A DNA stretch of 64,000 nucleotides from Berghia stephanieae (taxonomy: Eukaryota; Mollusca; Gastropoda; Nudibranchia; Aeolidiidae): contig CM067444.1 of the NCBI GenBank assembly GCA_034508935.3, positions 34,388,693-34,452,692 of the forward strand, given 5' to 3'. The notes below the pieces were generated by a model that worked only from the letters and a program-made list of their open reading frames with translations, was not told where the DNA came from and ran no database searches. Shown here piece by piece: positions 13,001-25,300 of this stretch (its first letter is position 1; each line of letters opens with the position of its first letter). Both the position numbers and the translations under genes were made by a program.

Positions 13001-16000
13001 CCTGTCTGAGAGGGAAACAGTCAAATGTATAGTTAGTTTTGGGAGATGATATTTTTTCCTTGTAAATCATCTCTCTGTTATGCACTGTATTATGTTTTCT
13101 TCATATTATATATGATTTGTAAAACATGTGAGTGTATTCCTCTTAATGGGGACCTGTGCTTGTGTCTGGATGAGACTTTAAGTGATCTCAAACTAAGTAC
13201 TCTTGGAATCTGCACCTCTTTAATTGTAATTCTAGAACTTTTTACTATCCCATTTTCTTCCTTTTTACTGGCACTGATATGACCTTAATGTGTTGCAAGT
13301 GCCGTAAAACCATTAATAACTAAAACTAAAACTGAACAGACAGGGTAAACTTTAATAAGGTTCAAAATAGAACTTTTTCATTAAAAGGTTAGGCATGAAT
13401 TTCCATACAAAGTTGTTTTGAATAATTAATGAGAAAGTACCTGGAATGATTTTGAAAAAGTAAAAAAAAAATTCTTCTATATTTTCAGGATCAACAGACT
13501 TTACAGATGCTGGAATCACATCTCGTGTTAATGGAAGTTCTCAAAGCGGCATGAGAGAATTACAGCCATGGCAAGATGACGATGCAGACACCACAACCTC
13601 CATGGCTTTAGATGATGGACAGGTAAAAGCAAATTTTCTCCCCAATATCGGGTGTTATGGGAAAAGGGGAGTTTCTCATGCTAGAAAGCTTGTTGAAATC
13701 TTTTTGTTACTAGTTTTGTGTGCTATTGTTAGTGTTAAGACAGTTGGGCTTGCATATTAATGTTGTTATGATTATTATTTTTATTAACATAATCTGATTA
13801 CAATTTGTAATTGTAGAAAGTATTAATTTTTTTACTGATATTGAAAGCCTCAAACAGCAGAAGTTGCCAAAGTTAAGTCAAGAGGGATAATCGTGTAAAT
13901 AGGAATAATCAGTACACACCAATCTCTACATGAAATTGTTCTTTGAATGGAAAGTTAGAGGATTTCTCAGTTGAAAGGTATCTATTTTGAGTAAATATGT
14001 GTATACTTTTTATTTCAGACTGGTTGGGAACCTAAAGATATGTTTCAAGAAAATAAGGAAAAGTTCAACCTCAAATCTACTTATCAAGATGATTTGAGAG
14101 GTTACACGTAAGTTCTAATCCTTTTTTTTAAAAAGGTAAATGTATCATTAAGTGGTAGTGCTCTATAAAACATGTATGCTTATTTTTTCATTGTCCTATG
14201 ATATGAGTATGGAGGTAATGCCATTTTTAAACACAATTTACATATCTATTATACATTTTAATTTACAGAACCGAGTTACCTGATCCTTCATCCGAGGGTT
14301 ACGAGGAGCGGAGAAGATTTGCTGAAAGAAAAGCAGAAGAAATAGAGAGAAGCGAGGTGTACAGATCAAGAATTGCCAAAGAAAATGAAGATGGTGATGA
14401 GGAAGCAAAATATTCATCGGTGCACAGAACAGACAAGGATTCTGCTGTTAACAGAGGACCCGATGGTCACTCCATGCCGCCTGTGAAAGCTACGTAAGTC
14501 TAAAGAATTGTGTGTTATGTTGAAGGGGTGGGTGGGGGGGGGGTTTAAAAATATTATGACAGTCTTAAAATGTTAATTTTATTCTGCCTTCTTTGAAGGT
14601 TTTAAAAATTTCTCTATTTATTTTTTTGTACCCTGTATTGTGTTCTTTTCTCCAGTTACACCGTTCCTCAGTTGAGAGGCCAAGATACAGATCATAATTT
14701 GAGAAATGGAGCACAGTCCAGACAGACAAATCGCCCTGCACCCAGGCAAAATTCCCCAAATTTCTCCCACCAGCCAATGCATAACTCCAGGCAACCACCA
14801 CACATGAGCAATCATTATAACCAAGGTCCCCCTATGCCCAACAGAAACCAAAGGCAAATTCCCTCCCAATCTCCTAATCACGGCCCTCCTCCCCCTGTCA
14901 CTCACCCCCATCATCATCCTCATTCCATTCCACAATCTCAACCCCAAGCCCCTCCCATGTCTCAAGCCCAGTTGCAGCAACAGCATCACCATCAACAGTC
15001 ATCTCGACCTCCTCATCAGTCCCAGCAAGCAACACAGCCATCAAAACCTAATCTTCCGCCACATCCAAATGTGCCATCTATGAATCAACATCAACAACAT
15101 ATAACTGCTCAGAAACTAGTTCATCCTCAGAATCCTATGCAGGATTCTAAAATTCCTCCCCACAGCAGCCAACAACAGCCTCCACCCAATCGAGTTCCCC
15201 TCCCCCCACAACATATGAATGGAGGTAAGAGTAAGTACAGTCTCTTCTTTATATTTTATATGTAAAGTTTGTCATTTGCCCAGGAGTTGTAACAGTCTAG
15301 AATCTCCTGAAATCTTTAGAGAAAAATAACCTAGAATCTTTTAAATCTCTTCAATATTTTTTTTTTTTCCTAGGTACTAAAATATTCTGAACTCTCCAGT
15401 TCCCTATAGAAAAAGTAATGAAAACAAAAACACATCTCAAAATCATCACTACTGCTACTTCTACCGCTAAGATTTTGATTCCAATTATCTGGTTATTATT
15501 ACAGACCTGCCAACCCGTATGATTAATCATATTTTAGTACGATTTTGGACTCAAATACGTGGATACGATTCCTTTAGTACGATTTTTGTTGTTGTAATAT
15601 TTTGATTTATTTTTTTCTCAAGCATGAATGATGTTGAAAATGACATGTCATAAATCGTTGACTTTATAACTACTAAAATTACTCTATTTTGTTTTTAAAA
15701 TTTAATGATCTTTTTTAAAGATTTATTATTTTGTACGATTATTACCAACTGGGCAGCTTTAGGAACAATATGGTTCAAAATGAATCCTCTAGAAGTATTT
15801 AACTTGTCTGTGATATGTGTGAATTTCCCATCATTTGACCAACAGTAATCGTATTAGTATGTAGTAGTAGTAGTAATAGTGGTAGGAGTAGAAGTAGTGG
15901 TGGTAGTAGTAATAGTACTAGTCTAGTAGTGGTTGTAGGAATTGTTGTACTTGTAGTAGGAGGAGGAGTAGTAAATGCTATAAAAAAGGGAGAGAGAGAG

Positions 16001-19000
16001 ATAGACATGGATCATTTGATAACATAATGGAAATTATCTTGTCACTGCTGCAAATTGTCATCTCTATTAGATTGAAGACCACTCTCACAAATATTTTATC
16101 TCAAAACCTTCAACTGATTTACTGGGCTGGCAAATGTATATCACCATCACAACTTCATTTGGGACATCAGCACCATCATCATCAACTCATACCATCACCA
16201 CGGTTACAACCACCATCACAGCATTTTCACTGCCACAACCACCACCACCACATCACTTCTTCCATTACCACCACCACTAGAGCACCATCGCTACAACCAC
16301 CACCTCCTCTTCTTCAAGCACTAGCATCAATACCACCAACATATTTGGGGTCTTTTGGTCATTTCTTTGAGTGTTTCAAAAGCAATAATATCCTTAGATA
16401 TTGCAATTTCTGAGCCTTATACTGATTTAAAATGGTCATTAAGTTTTAGTTTCTCGATAAACCGATAATTTTGTAATTACTAGTGATTGCTGCAAACGAA
16501 TGTTTGAATGATGAAGATCGGAGTTTATTTTTGATTTGGGTTTGATGTTAGCTTTTATTTAAAAAAATTGTATTTTGCGCACTTTTATTTTCCACACATG
16601 CGGACAAAATACACTTTTTTGCCAAAAAGTACACTTTTTAGGATCATAGAATACACTTTTCATTCTGGGAAGGTTGACAGGTCGTTATTATTGTGTTAAA
16701 TGTTTGAACCCTTTTAAATACTGTTTCGATTTGAGACATCTTGGGTCTAAAATTACTGTAGAATATCTCAGTCACTATTTTCAACTTATTCTAAACAGAT
16801 TACTTTACTCCCACTGAAAAATCCTCCAAGTCTTGTCCAGATGGCTTTTTTGTATTACTTTTTGATGCTTATGATTACACATTGTAATGGGTACCATTCT
16901 GCGTGATAAGTATCTTTTCTAAATGCAGATATGCCAAAGCAGTGGTTTGCTTTATTAACTTTATCAAACTGAATTTCAGACGGGCCACATGTATCAGAAA
17001 TGAGTACCTCACACAAAAATATGGACCGTTATGGCGGTGTTCCTTCCAGTCCTGCAGCAACGCCACTTGTTCATTCATCCTCCAAAGTGCAAGATACTGT
17101 GGCCAATAACGCCCCACCAGTTGATAAACCTGCTTCAATTACAACGTCCTCATTACCTCCAAAGAATACAACGTCACCACCCAATATTCAAGGAGCAGAA
17201 AACAGAAATGGAAGGAGCCAAGATTCCAACCCTGGTAAGTTTTACTTGTCTATTGGAATCACCAATATGATCTGACAAAAATGGCTGTTAGATTAGGTGG
17301 CAGCCATAGGCAGGGTCACAGTTGGCCAGAAAGTTTTGGCATTGCTATTTTAAAAAAAAACTTTTGTTGAATTTGATGTGGAGGGAAAACCTTTGCTGGA
17401 AATTCGTCAACATAATTCCATTTATTTTTTTATTGAAGCTTTTAACAACTACAATACCAGTGTGCCACCTTCAACTCCTCCGCATCATTATCATTAGTAC
17501 ATCTACCACCAACATCATCATTATCACCATCACTTGATCATCACGACTACACTATAACATGATAGCGTCACTGCCCGTTCCCCCCCCCCCCCCCCCCCCC
17601 CCTATCAGAGGAATATCTGGTAGCTTATCTTCAGGCATTTTTGTTTTTCCCATGGGCAAGATCATTGTCCCCAAATTGGCTTGCTTTGACAACATGGGTG
17701 ATTCGTGTTAACTCTAGATGTTTATTTAATGGATTGATTACATTTTTTCATGGAATATGCCAAATCCTATGCGTGATGTGGAATGTTTTTCTTCTTTCTT
17801 TTTAAAAAAACTTCTCGTGTTCTTTGAAATTAAAAAAAAAAAAACAATAAAAAAACTATAGACACATAGCTTTCCCGCCTTTTGAAAGACAAGTTTAACT
17901 TTATTTCTTCTCTTTTTATAAGTTTTTGTTTCACATATCTATGTCATCAATTTTTTATTTTGTCTTTTGTATTTGTGTAGACGTTTTATACTGTGCTCGT
18001 GGAAATAAATGTACTTTTTATTGAAATGGAAAAGAAGTAAATGATATTTGCTATGGTTTGAAAGCTTTGTCCTGTTTACCAAGGAAATTGTAGGTGCAGC
18101 AGGTTAAACCATGTCCGTTCAGAAAGCAAAATTTGGAATGAAAATTTGTTTTCATTTCCACAGAAGACAGTCGCAATAAGGTCAAAGACAACAAAGTTCA
18201 ACAATTGATGTATTTCAAAAGTAAATTTGTTTTGGTGAGTAGAGTTTTTACTAATTTATGCTTAAATATAATTTAAAAAAAAAAAGAAGATAGATCCAAA
18301 GGGTAGCAAGTAATTGTTACTCTTTATTTAACATTAGGGAAATTTGGTAAACTTACTCCATGGGCTTTGCCTGGTTATTATTCAACCTGTTTCATTGTAC
18401 TAAATACAAATGAGTTTAAAGTCGCGTTGATAATATTATTATACCTGTTAATTTTGTGGATGTTGGATCACCCAGCTTAGCTTTCCTAGCAAGAAAAGAA
18501 ACTTGTAATTCTTCAGAGCCCTAAAGTCTATGTAGAATTAAATGCAACTCTTTGATCATGTCACTAAGTGTTGGGTGGATGTGGAATCATAAAATAAAAA
18601 TAGAAAAAGATTGACCTGATTTGAAAATGATCTCTTTGTTGCTGCCGATAAATAACAGTAATAAAAGGGAATAGAAAACCTGATTGATTGTTGTATTAAT
18701 CCAGGATGACAGCTCAAAGACGAGTCATGAGTCATCCTCTGAGTCCATGGAAGACAATTCAAAGACAAGCTCAGCATCGTCAGGCATAGGAGGCTCCGAG
18801 TCTTCAGTTCCGTCAAGTACAAATGATGTAGCAGGCTCTCCAATTCAACCCGCCACTTCTCACAATGCTACAACTTCTGAATCAACATCAGCAGTAGCCC
18901 CAGCTAAAGTGGCAGACAAACCTCCAGAGGCTGAAAAATCTAAATCAGAAGTGTATGTTTTACTTCCTTTTATATTTTGATAGTTTTTTGTTTTTTTTTG

Positions 19001-19349
19001 CTTTGTTTTTTTAATGTAGAATAATTTATGTGGGCGTCCGTGAGATGATCAGTCGCATGGTGAAAAGTTTTGAACAGAGATATTGACAATTTTAGTCAAG
19101 AGGTCAATTTTTATGGAAAATGAGTTCTCATCAAAAATCATTAAATCAAACATTTATCTATATATTACTTAATGTCAACTTTGGAAGCGATTTTCTCAAA
19201 ATTAGGGTTTCACACCCTAGTCCATGCATATGACCATTAATTCATATTATATTAATTCATATATATATATTGGTTGCCAATTTCCAGTGTATTTACTGAA
19301 TTCAGTATGTTTTTTTAAAAACCTCAGTAATTTTTCAATTCTACTGAAA

Positions 19350-19384
<35 letters not shown>

Positions 19385-22300
19385 GTAAGTACTCGTGTCT
19401 TTATATTGGAGTTGAATGCTCAGATAATGGTCACTGGATGTGTTCGCATAAAAGTTCAGTAAATTTTTGTCTCCTGAATTGGCAACCCTGAATTATTCTT
19501 TTATGGTCATTATCTACATACATTGAGTCTATATCCATACATATTAAATGATGAGCTTGTATTATGTTTAGTTTTTAAAGACTGATTTAACATAGAATTT
19601 ACAATAAATCCACTTACAGACACAAAAACAAATGAAACTTTTGGATATCCCTCATTCCTCAGGTTTAAAAAAAAGAGAAGTGTAAAGTTGCTGTTTAATG
19701 TTTTGAAATAATGTTTATTAATTTATAGTAAAGTCTGTTTTGTTTTTTGTTTCATCTTTTGAAAGGCAGAGTTAGTCAGATCCTTCACTGAATATTAATA
19801 TTGTAATAAATGAAAGTAAATCAAATAAGAAAATTTAGCGGGTGGTTGGATGGGAGCATCACCCTTGAATCATATACCTATGATGTTCGCATGGGTGTAC
19901 GATCCGATAGTGATGTCGTTTCTTCTCTTTACTAGCCTATCCTGCTTCTTTGGTTTGTGATTGTATTTTTGACAGGGGATATTTTTTTTTCTGTAAATCT
20001 TCTGCCTGTTTGTTCTTGGTTATTTATAATTTGGCTTATGATATCTTTAGGTTATGATTTTGATTTACATTTGTACTATTTTTGTTAGATTGTTTGTTTT
20101 TTTTGTTTCAGCGGTCTCTCATATAACCTCAATTGTGTTGGAAGAGACCTAAAGCAACAAACAAACAAACAAAAAATAAGAAAATTTCATCAAATTTTTA
20201 TTGCTTTTGATTTGTTTTTATCATTCCAGAACCAAGTCAACATTGAATCCTCTAGCAGCAGAATTTAAGCCAGTGAGTTACATACAGTTTACTTTCAAAC
20301 CCAATGATATTATCAAGATTTGTTATATTTCTGTATGACAGGACTGTCCGAATTGGACAATTGATTGTAATAATTCTATTATTTTTATTCTTTCCATTTT
20401 TTAAAGGAGTATTTGTGCAGTTATTTGACTGACTTTGTGTCGAGTCTGTTGCAATAAATTCCCTTTGTTCTGTCTTTTTCCTAATTCTTCCAGGTGTGAA
20501 TAATTTTCTTCTCAAATCTGTTATTTATGCCCCTTACAGAAAGCCCTATGTCAAACTTAGTTTTAACAATTTAAAGTTTTAAGATGAAATTAAGGATATC
20601 AACAGTTTTTTAAACATTCATACCTGGGTGGGGATCCTGACCTCTCATAGCGGGCAGGGAGGTACATACTGTGTCTTTTATCCCCTTATATCTGTTTTCC
20701 AACATGCTTTCTGTCTTTGTCTTGGAATGAGATTACTTGGTTTTGTCCTGGCTCTGGCCGGAGTCCTAGCTGGGCGGGAAATAGTCAAATGCATAGTTAT
20801 TGTTTTGGGAGATGATATTTTTTTTCCTTGTAAATCATCTCTCTGTTATGTATTATTATTTTTATTTGAATGTATAATGTAAGCATTTGAGTGTATTCCT
20901 CTTTGTTGGATTTTGTGCTTGTGTCTGGATGAGACTTGTAGGTGATTTCAAACTAAGTACATTGATGGTATGCTCTTGGAATCTACATCTGATCCCTGTT
21001 TGTTCCCAGTTCCTCTTTTTCTTACTTTTTCTTGAGTGCTTTATTTGTAATTCTAGAACTTTTTACTATCCCATTTTCTTCCTTTTTACTGGCGCTGATA
21101 TGACCTTAATGTGTTGCAAGCGCCGTAAAACCCTTAAAAACAAAAACAAACATTCATACTTACAATGCAGCCTGTGTGAATCTTGCCAAGTACTTGATTT
21201 TATTTTGATTTTAGATCCATTTTTTTTTTATAAACGAAAAATTCATTTTGAAATGTGTTTCTGCGATATGTGCTCTGTGAAATGTTGGAGGCTAATAGAT
21301 AAAGAAGCAGCACATAAAGTGTTTTTAATAGTAAATATGATTTGGCATGTCATATTTAAATTGGGCTATCACAAGGTTGGTTATTTTAGGCCATTTTTAA
21401 AATCTGGATATATGATATTATTTTGTCAGTAATATGAAGGCAGTGTTTAGTCTAATGTATCAAATTTTATTGTTTCAGAAAGCACAAGCTGCTCCTGTAG
21501 AAGCCCAGCCTTCACCACCTCCCCTCCGCGTGTCTCCTCAAATAATACCTCCATATGCTGCTCCTAATATGACTTGGGTACCAGCAAGTGCCATCCCTAC
21601 AGGGATTACATACCCAGGTCGTACTAAGGGTGGTAAGTATCAATGCATTCATTATTTTAGGATAAGACTCAGGCTGCGTACATGGGTAGAATGCTTTTGG
21701 GTTGTACTTCAACTCTTTATGGGAACTATTATATTTTTTTAGGGTGCCTGTTGCAGGCATTGAGCTTTTAACATTTTCTGTCCTTTGTACTCTTCTTGTG
21801 CTATGTGGTCTAGTGGTGTGACACACTCCTGATTGGAAGGTCTTGAGGTTTGAGTCATGTCTCATCCTACATGTTAAATATTGCTATTTGCTAGGGACCC
21901 ATTGTAAAGCACTTTGAGCATGTTTAATCGATATTGAGCTATATAAAAGCTATAATTATTCGTACTTCTTTCAGAGGTTCCATTTTGACCTTAATGTGCA
22001 TTAAGCAATGTTGATTCAAAATTAGATAAAACTAAGCGGGTGGTTGGATGGGAGCATCACCCTTGAATCATATACCTATGATGTTCGCATGGGTGTACGA
22101 TCCGATAGTGATGTCGTTTCTTCTTCTCTTTACTAGCCTATCCTGCTTCTTTGGTTTGTGATTGTATTTTTGACAGGGGATATTTTTTTCCTGTAAATCT
22201 TCTGCCTGTTTGTTCTTGGTTATTTATAATTCAGCTTATGATATCTGTAGGTTATGATTTTGATTTACATTTGTACTATTTTTGTTAGATTGCTTGTTTT

Positions 22301-25300
22301 TTTTGTTTCAGCGGTCTCTCATATAACCTCAATTGTGTTGGAAGAGACCTAAAGCAACAAACAAACAAAAAAAAAGATAAAACTAAACAGTGGTGCCACC
22401 ACTACCATCACCACCTTAGCCATCATCACCACCACTTTCATCATCATCCTTCCATTTTTTATTTCACCACAGAGATGACCTTTTCAAATGGAATAATTTC
22501 ATTTCAGTTTTGCCGGTTGGCCGTGATTTAACAGCACAAGTGACAGGACAACCGTTACTGGCACATGGACAACACATGATATACATGCCACAACAAGGCT
22601 CTTATCAGGTACAATTGATTTCTTGTGTGGTACTTGAGACTACTCCTCATTGTTGGTTGTAAAATTGGTTTGGTTAAGATTGTAAGAATGTTTCAACTTA
22701 TGTATTTAGCAATATGAAAGGAAATACAGGTGGTAATTTAATTGAAGAGAATATGAAATAAAGCATTCTTTGTTTTGTGGACTTATTATTATCGTTATTT
22801 TTTGTTTTTTAAATTTATTATAATTAAACATTTTTTGCAGGTGTACAATGCCCGAATGGTAGCACCCAACACCTTCCCTGCATCACAGGGACAACAGGGA
22901 GGTTTAGATCAAAGTAGTCCTCAGCCCCCACAAGTGTTTGGTGAGTGAAGACCCAGTACTCTTTTTAAAAAAAAAAATTTATCCTCTCTGGCTTAGATTT
23001 TCTGATGTAACCTTGGCACAAGTTAGAGTACCTACATCTGCTTAAATGAAACATTGGTTGTAAATGTGGTTGTTCACATTGTACTTGATAAGTGGTTAGA
23101 TGAGTGGCATACTGTCTGCCTTCCTCTTCTTTTTCATATTTGCCAACCGGTATGATTTTATGTATGGTTATGAACTTGAGCAAATTAAGATACAGTGCAG
23201 TATACAAGTCAACAACATCACTTAACTTGTAGGATGAGACATGACGCTGGTGAGGTGATATTACCATTTTATTTCGACAGAGACAAGGCCGTTAACAGTC
23301 AGATTTAAATCTATCCGTTTATTCTGTAGTATTTTTATTAGGCCAATATGTCGTAGTGGGCAGGGAGGTACTTACTGTGTCTTCTATTCACCTATATCTG
23401 TTTTCCAACTTGCTTTCTGTCTTTGTCTTGGAATGAGATCACTTGGTTTTGTCCTGGCCCTGGTCGGATACCCTGGCTGAGAGGGAAACAGTCAAATGTA
23501 TAGTTAGTTTTAAGAGATATTTTTTTCCTTGTAAATCATCTCTCTGTTATGCACCGTATTATATTTTACATGTTATTTATGATTTGTAAACATTTGAGTG
23601 TATTCCTCTTAGTGGGGACCTGTGCTTGTGTCTGGATGAGGTACAATGATAGTGTGCTCTTGGAATCAACATGTTTCATATTTGAACCAATTCCCCTTTG
23701 GCTTCCCTTTTCTTTAGTGCTTTACTTGTAATTCTAGAACTTTTTACTTTCCCATTTTCTTCCTTTTTACTGGCGCTGATATGACTTCAATGTGTTGCAA
23801 ACACTGTAAAACCTTTAAAGACAAAACAAACAGGCCAATATGTAATTGTTTAATTTCAATTTAACAGTGGCATTTATTTTTATATTTTAATTTGTCTGTT
23901 TTCAGTTGCAAGCCAACAACAATTAGTACCAGCCCCCATCCCAGCCCACCTCCCCCACCATCCACAGCCAGCTCATGGCCAGCCCATGACTAACCCAGCC
24001 ACTGGCCAGCAACCACAACCTGCACACATACCAAATCCAGCACCATCTCCCGTACAGCAGCAACAGCAGCATCCGCAGCAATCACAGGCACACGGTGGAC
24101 AGCCTATGCCTCACCCAATCCCTCAGGGCCCACCTCAGTCGGTGACCCCACAACCAGCTCATTACCCACACATGAATCTTCAACCTGGTATCCAGGCCAT
24201 GCCCAGGACATCAACGGGGCAACAGCACATGGCTGCTGGACCAGGCGGGCACCCGTCAGTCAGTATAAACTATCCCTTGCAACAATACTCCTACACCAAC
24301 GTCAGTTCGGCTCAGAACACATTTGTCCCAGCCCCCAACCACAGATGTCCCAGAGTAGTAGTCACCATACTCCTGGGCACCAACCACAATATGTCGTCAT
24401 GCCCCAACCCCAGGGACACAACCCTATGCAGCCAATCCCAGGCCAGCCTTACTCACAACCAACCATTCAATTTCAACCTCAACAGAACCTATTGCATGGT
24501 ATGTTCCTTTTACCACATTTGTTTTTTAAGCATTTATAATCACAGCTCAGAAGTGTTGTTTACTATGAATTCATTGTTTTTTATTTTAGAAATAATGAAG
24601 TTGATATATTTACCATATAGTGTATGGATCCAAGTTCATTTTGAATGACTCGAGAAAAATAAGAAATTTTGAAATTGTTAGCTGCTAGTGGCCAGTAGAT
24701 ACAGTGACCACCTGACTGGTCAGTGGGTGGTTTGGTAATACTCAAAAATATTGTATACGTTCCCAAGTTTTCAAATTTTATTTGGTACCATCCAGATGGA
24801 TTATATTATAGTTGCAAGATACATGATTTGTACAAGGATTGGATGACAGGTTCCAACACTATTCAGCCTTCTTTGTTCTGTGCCTATAAATTGGTACTGC
24901 CAACTTTTGTTTTAAACCAGTGATTCAGTCATGCCAACTCTTATGAGTTTTTATCAGGAAGTTCCAGATATTTTGTTTTCCTCCCATAGTGGGCAGGGAG
25001 GAACTTACTGTGTCTTCTATCCCCCTTTATCTGTTGTCCAACTTGCTCTCTGTCTTTGTCTTGGAATGAGATTACTTGGTTTTGTCCTGACCCTGGCTAG
25101 AAGGAAAACATGTGTATAGTTACAGTTTTGGAGATGATATTTTTTTGTCTTGTGAATCATCTCTTTGTTACGAGTTACGAGTTGTATTATTTTTTGATTT
25201 ACATATATGATATATTATTTGTAAACATTTGAGTGTATTTGGGACCTGTGCTTGTGTCTGGATGAGACATTTAGGTAATCTCAAGTTAAGTACACTGATG

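Noticed and set aside
14618-14995. 125-codon minus-strand frame opposite an ataxin-2 exon
   Set aside because: It is a shadow of the His/Pro/Gln-rich exon on the + strand, which has clear splice sites.
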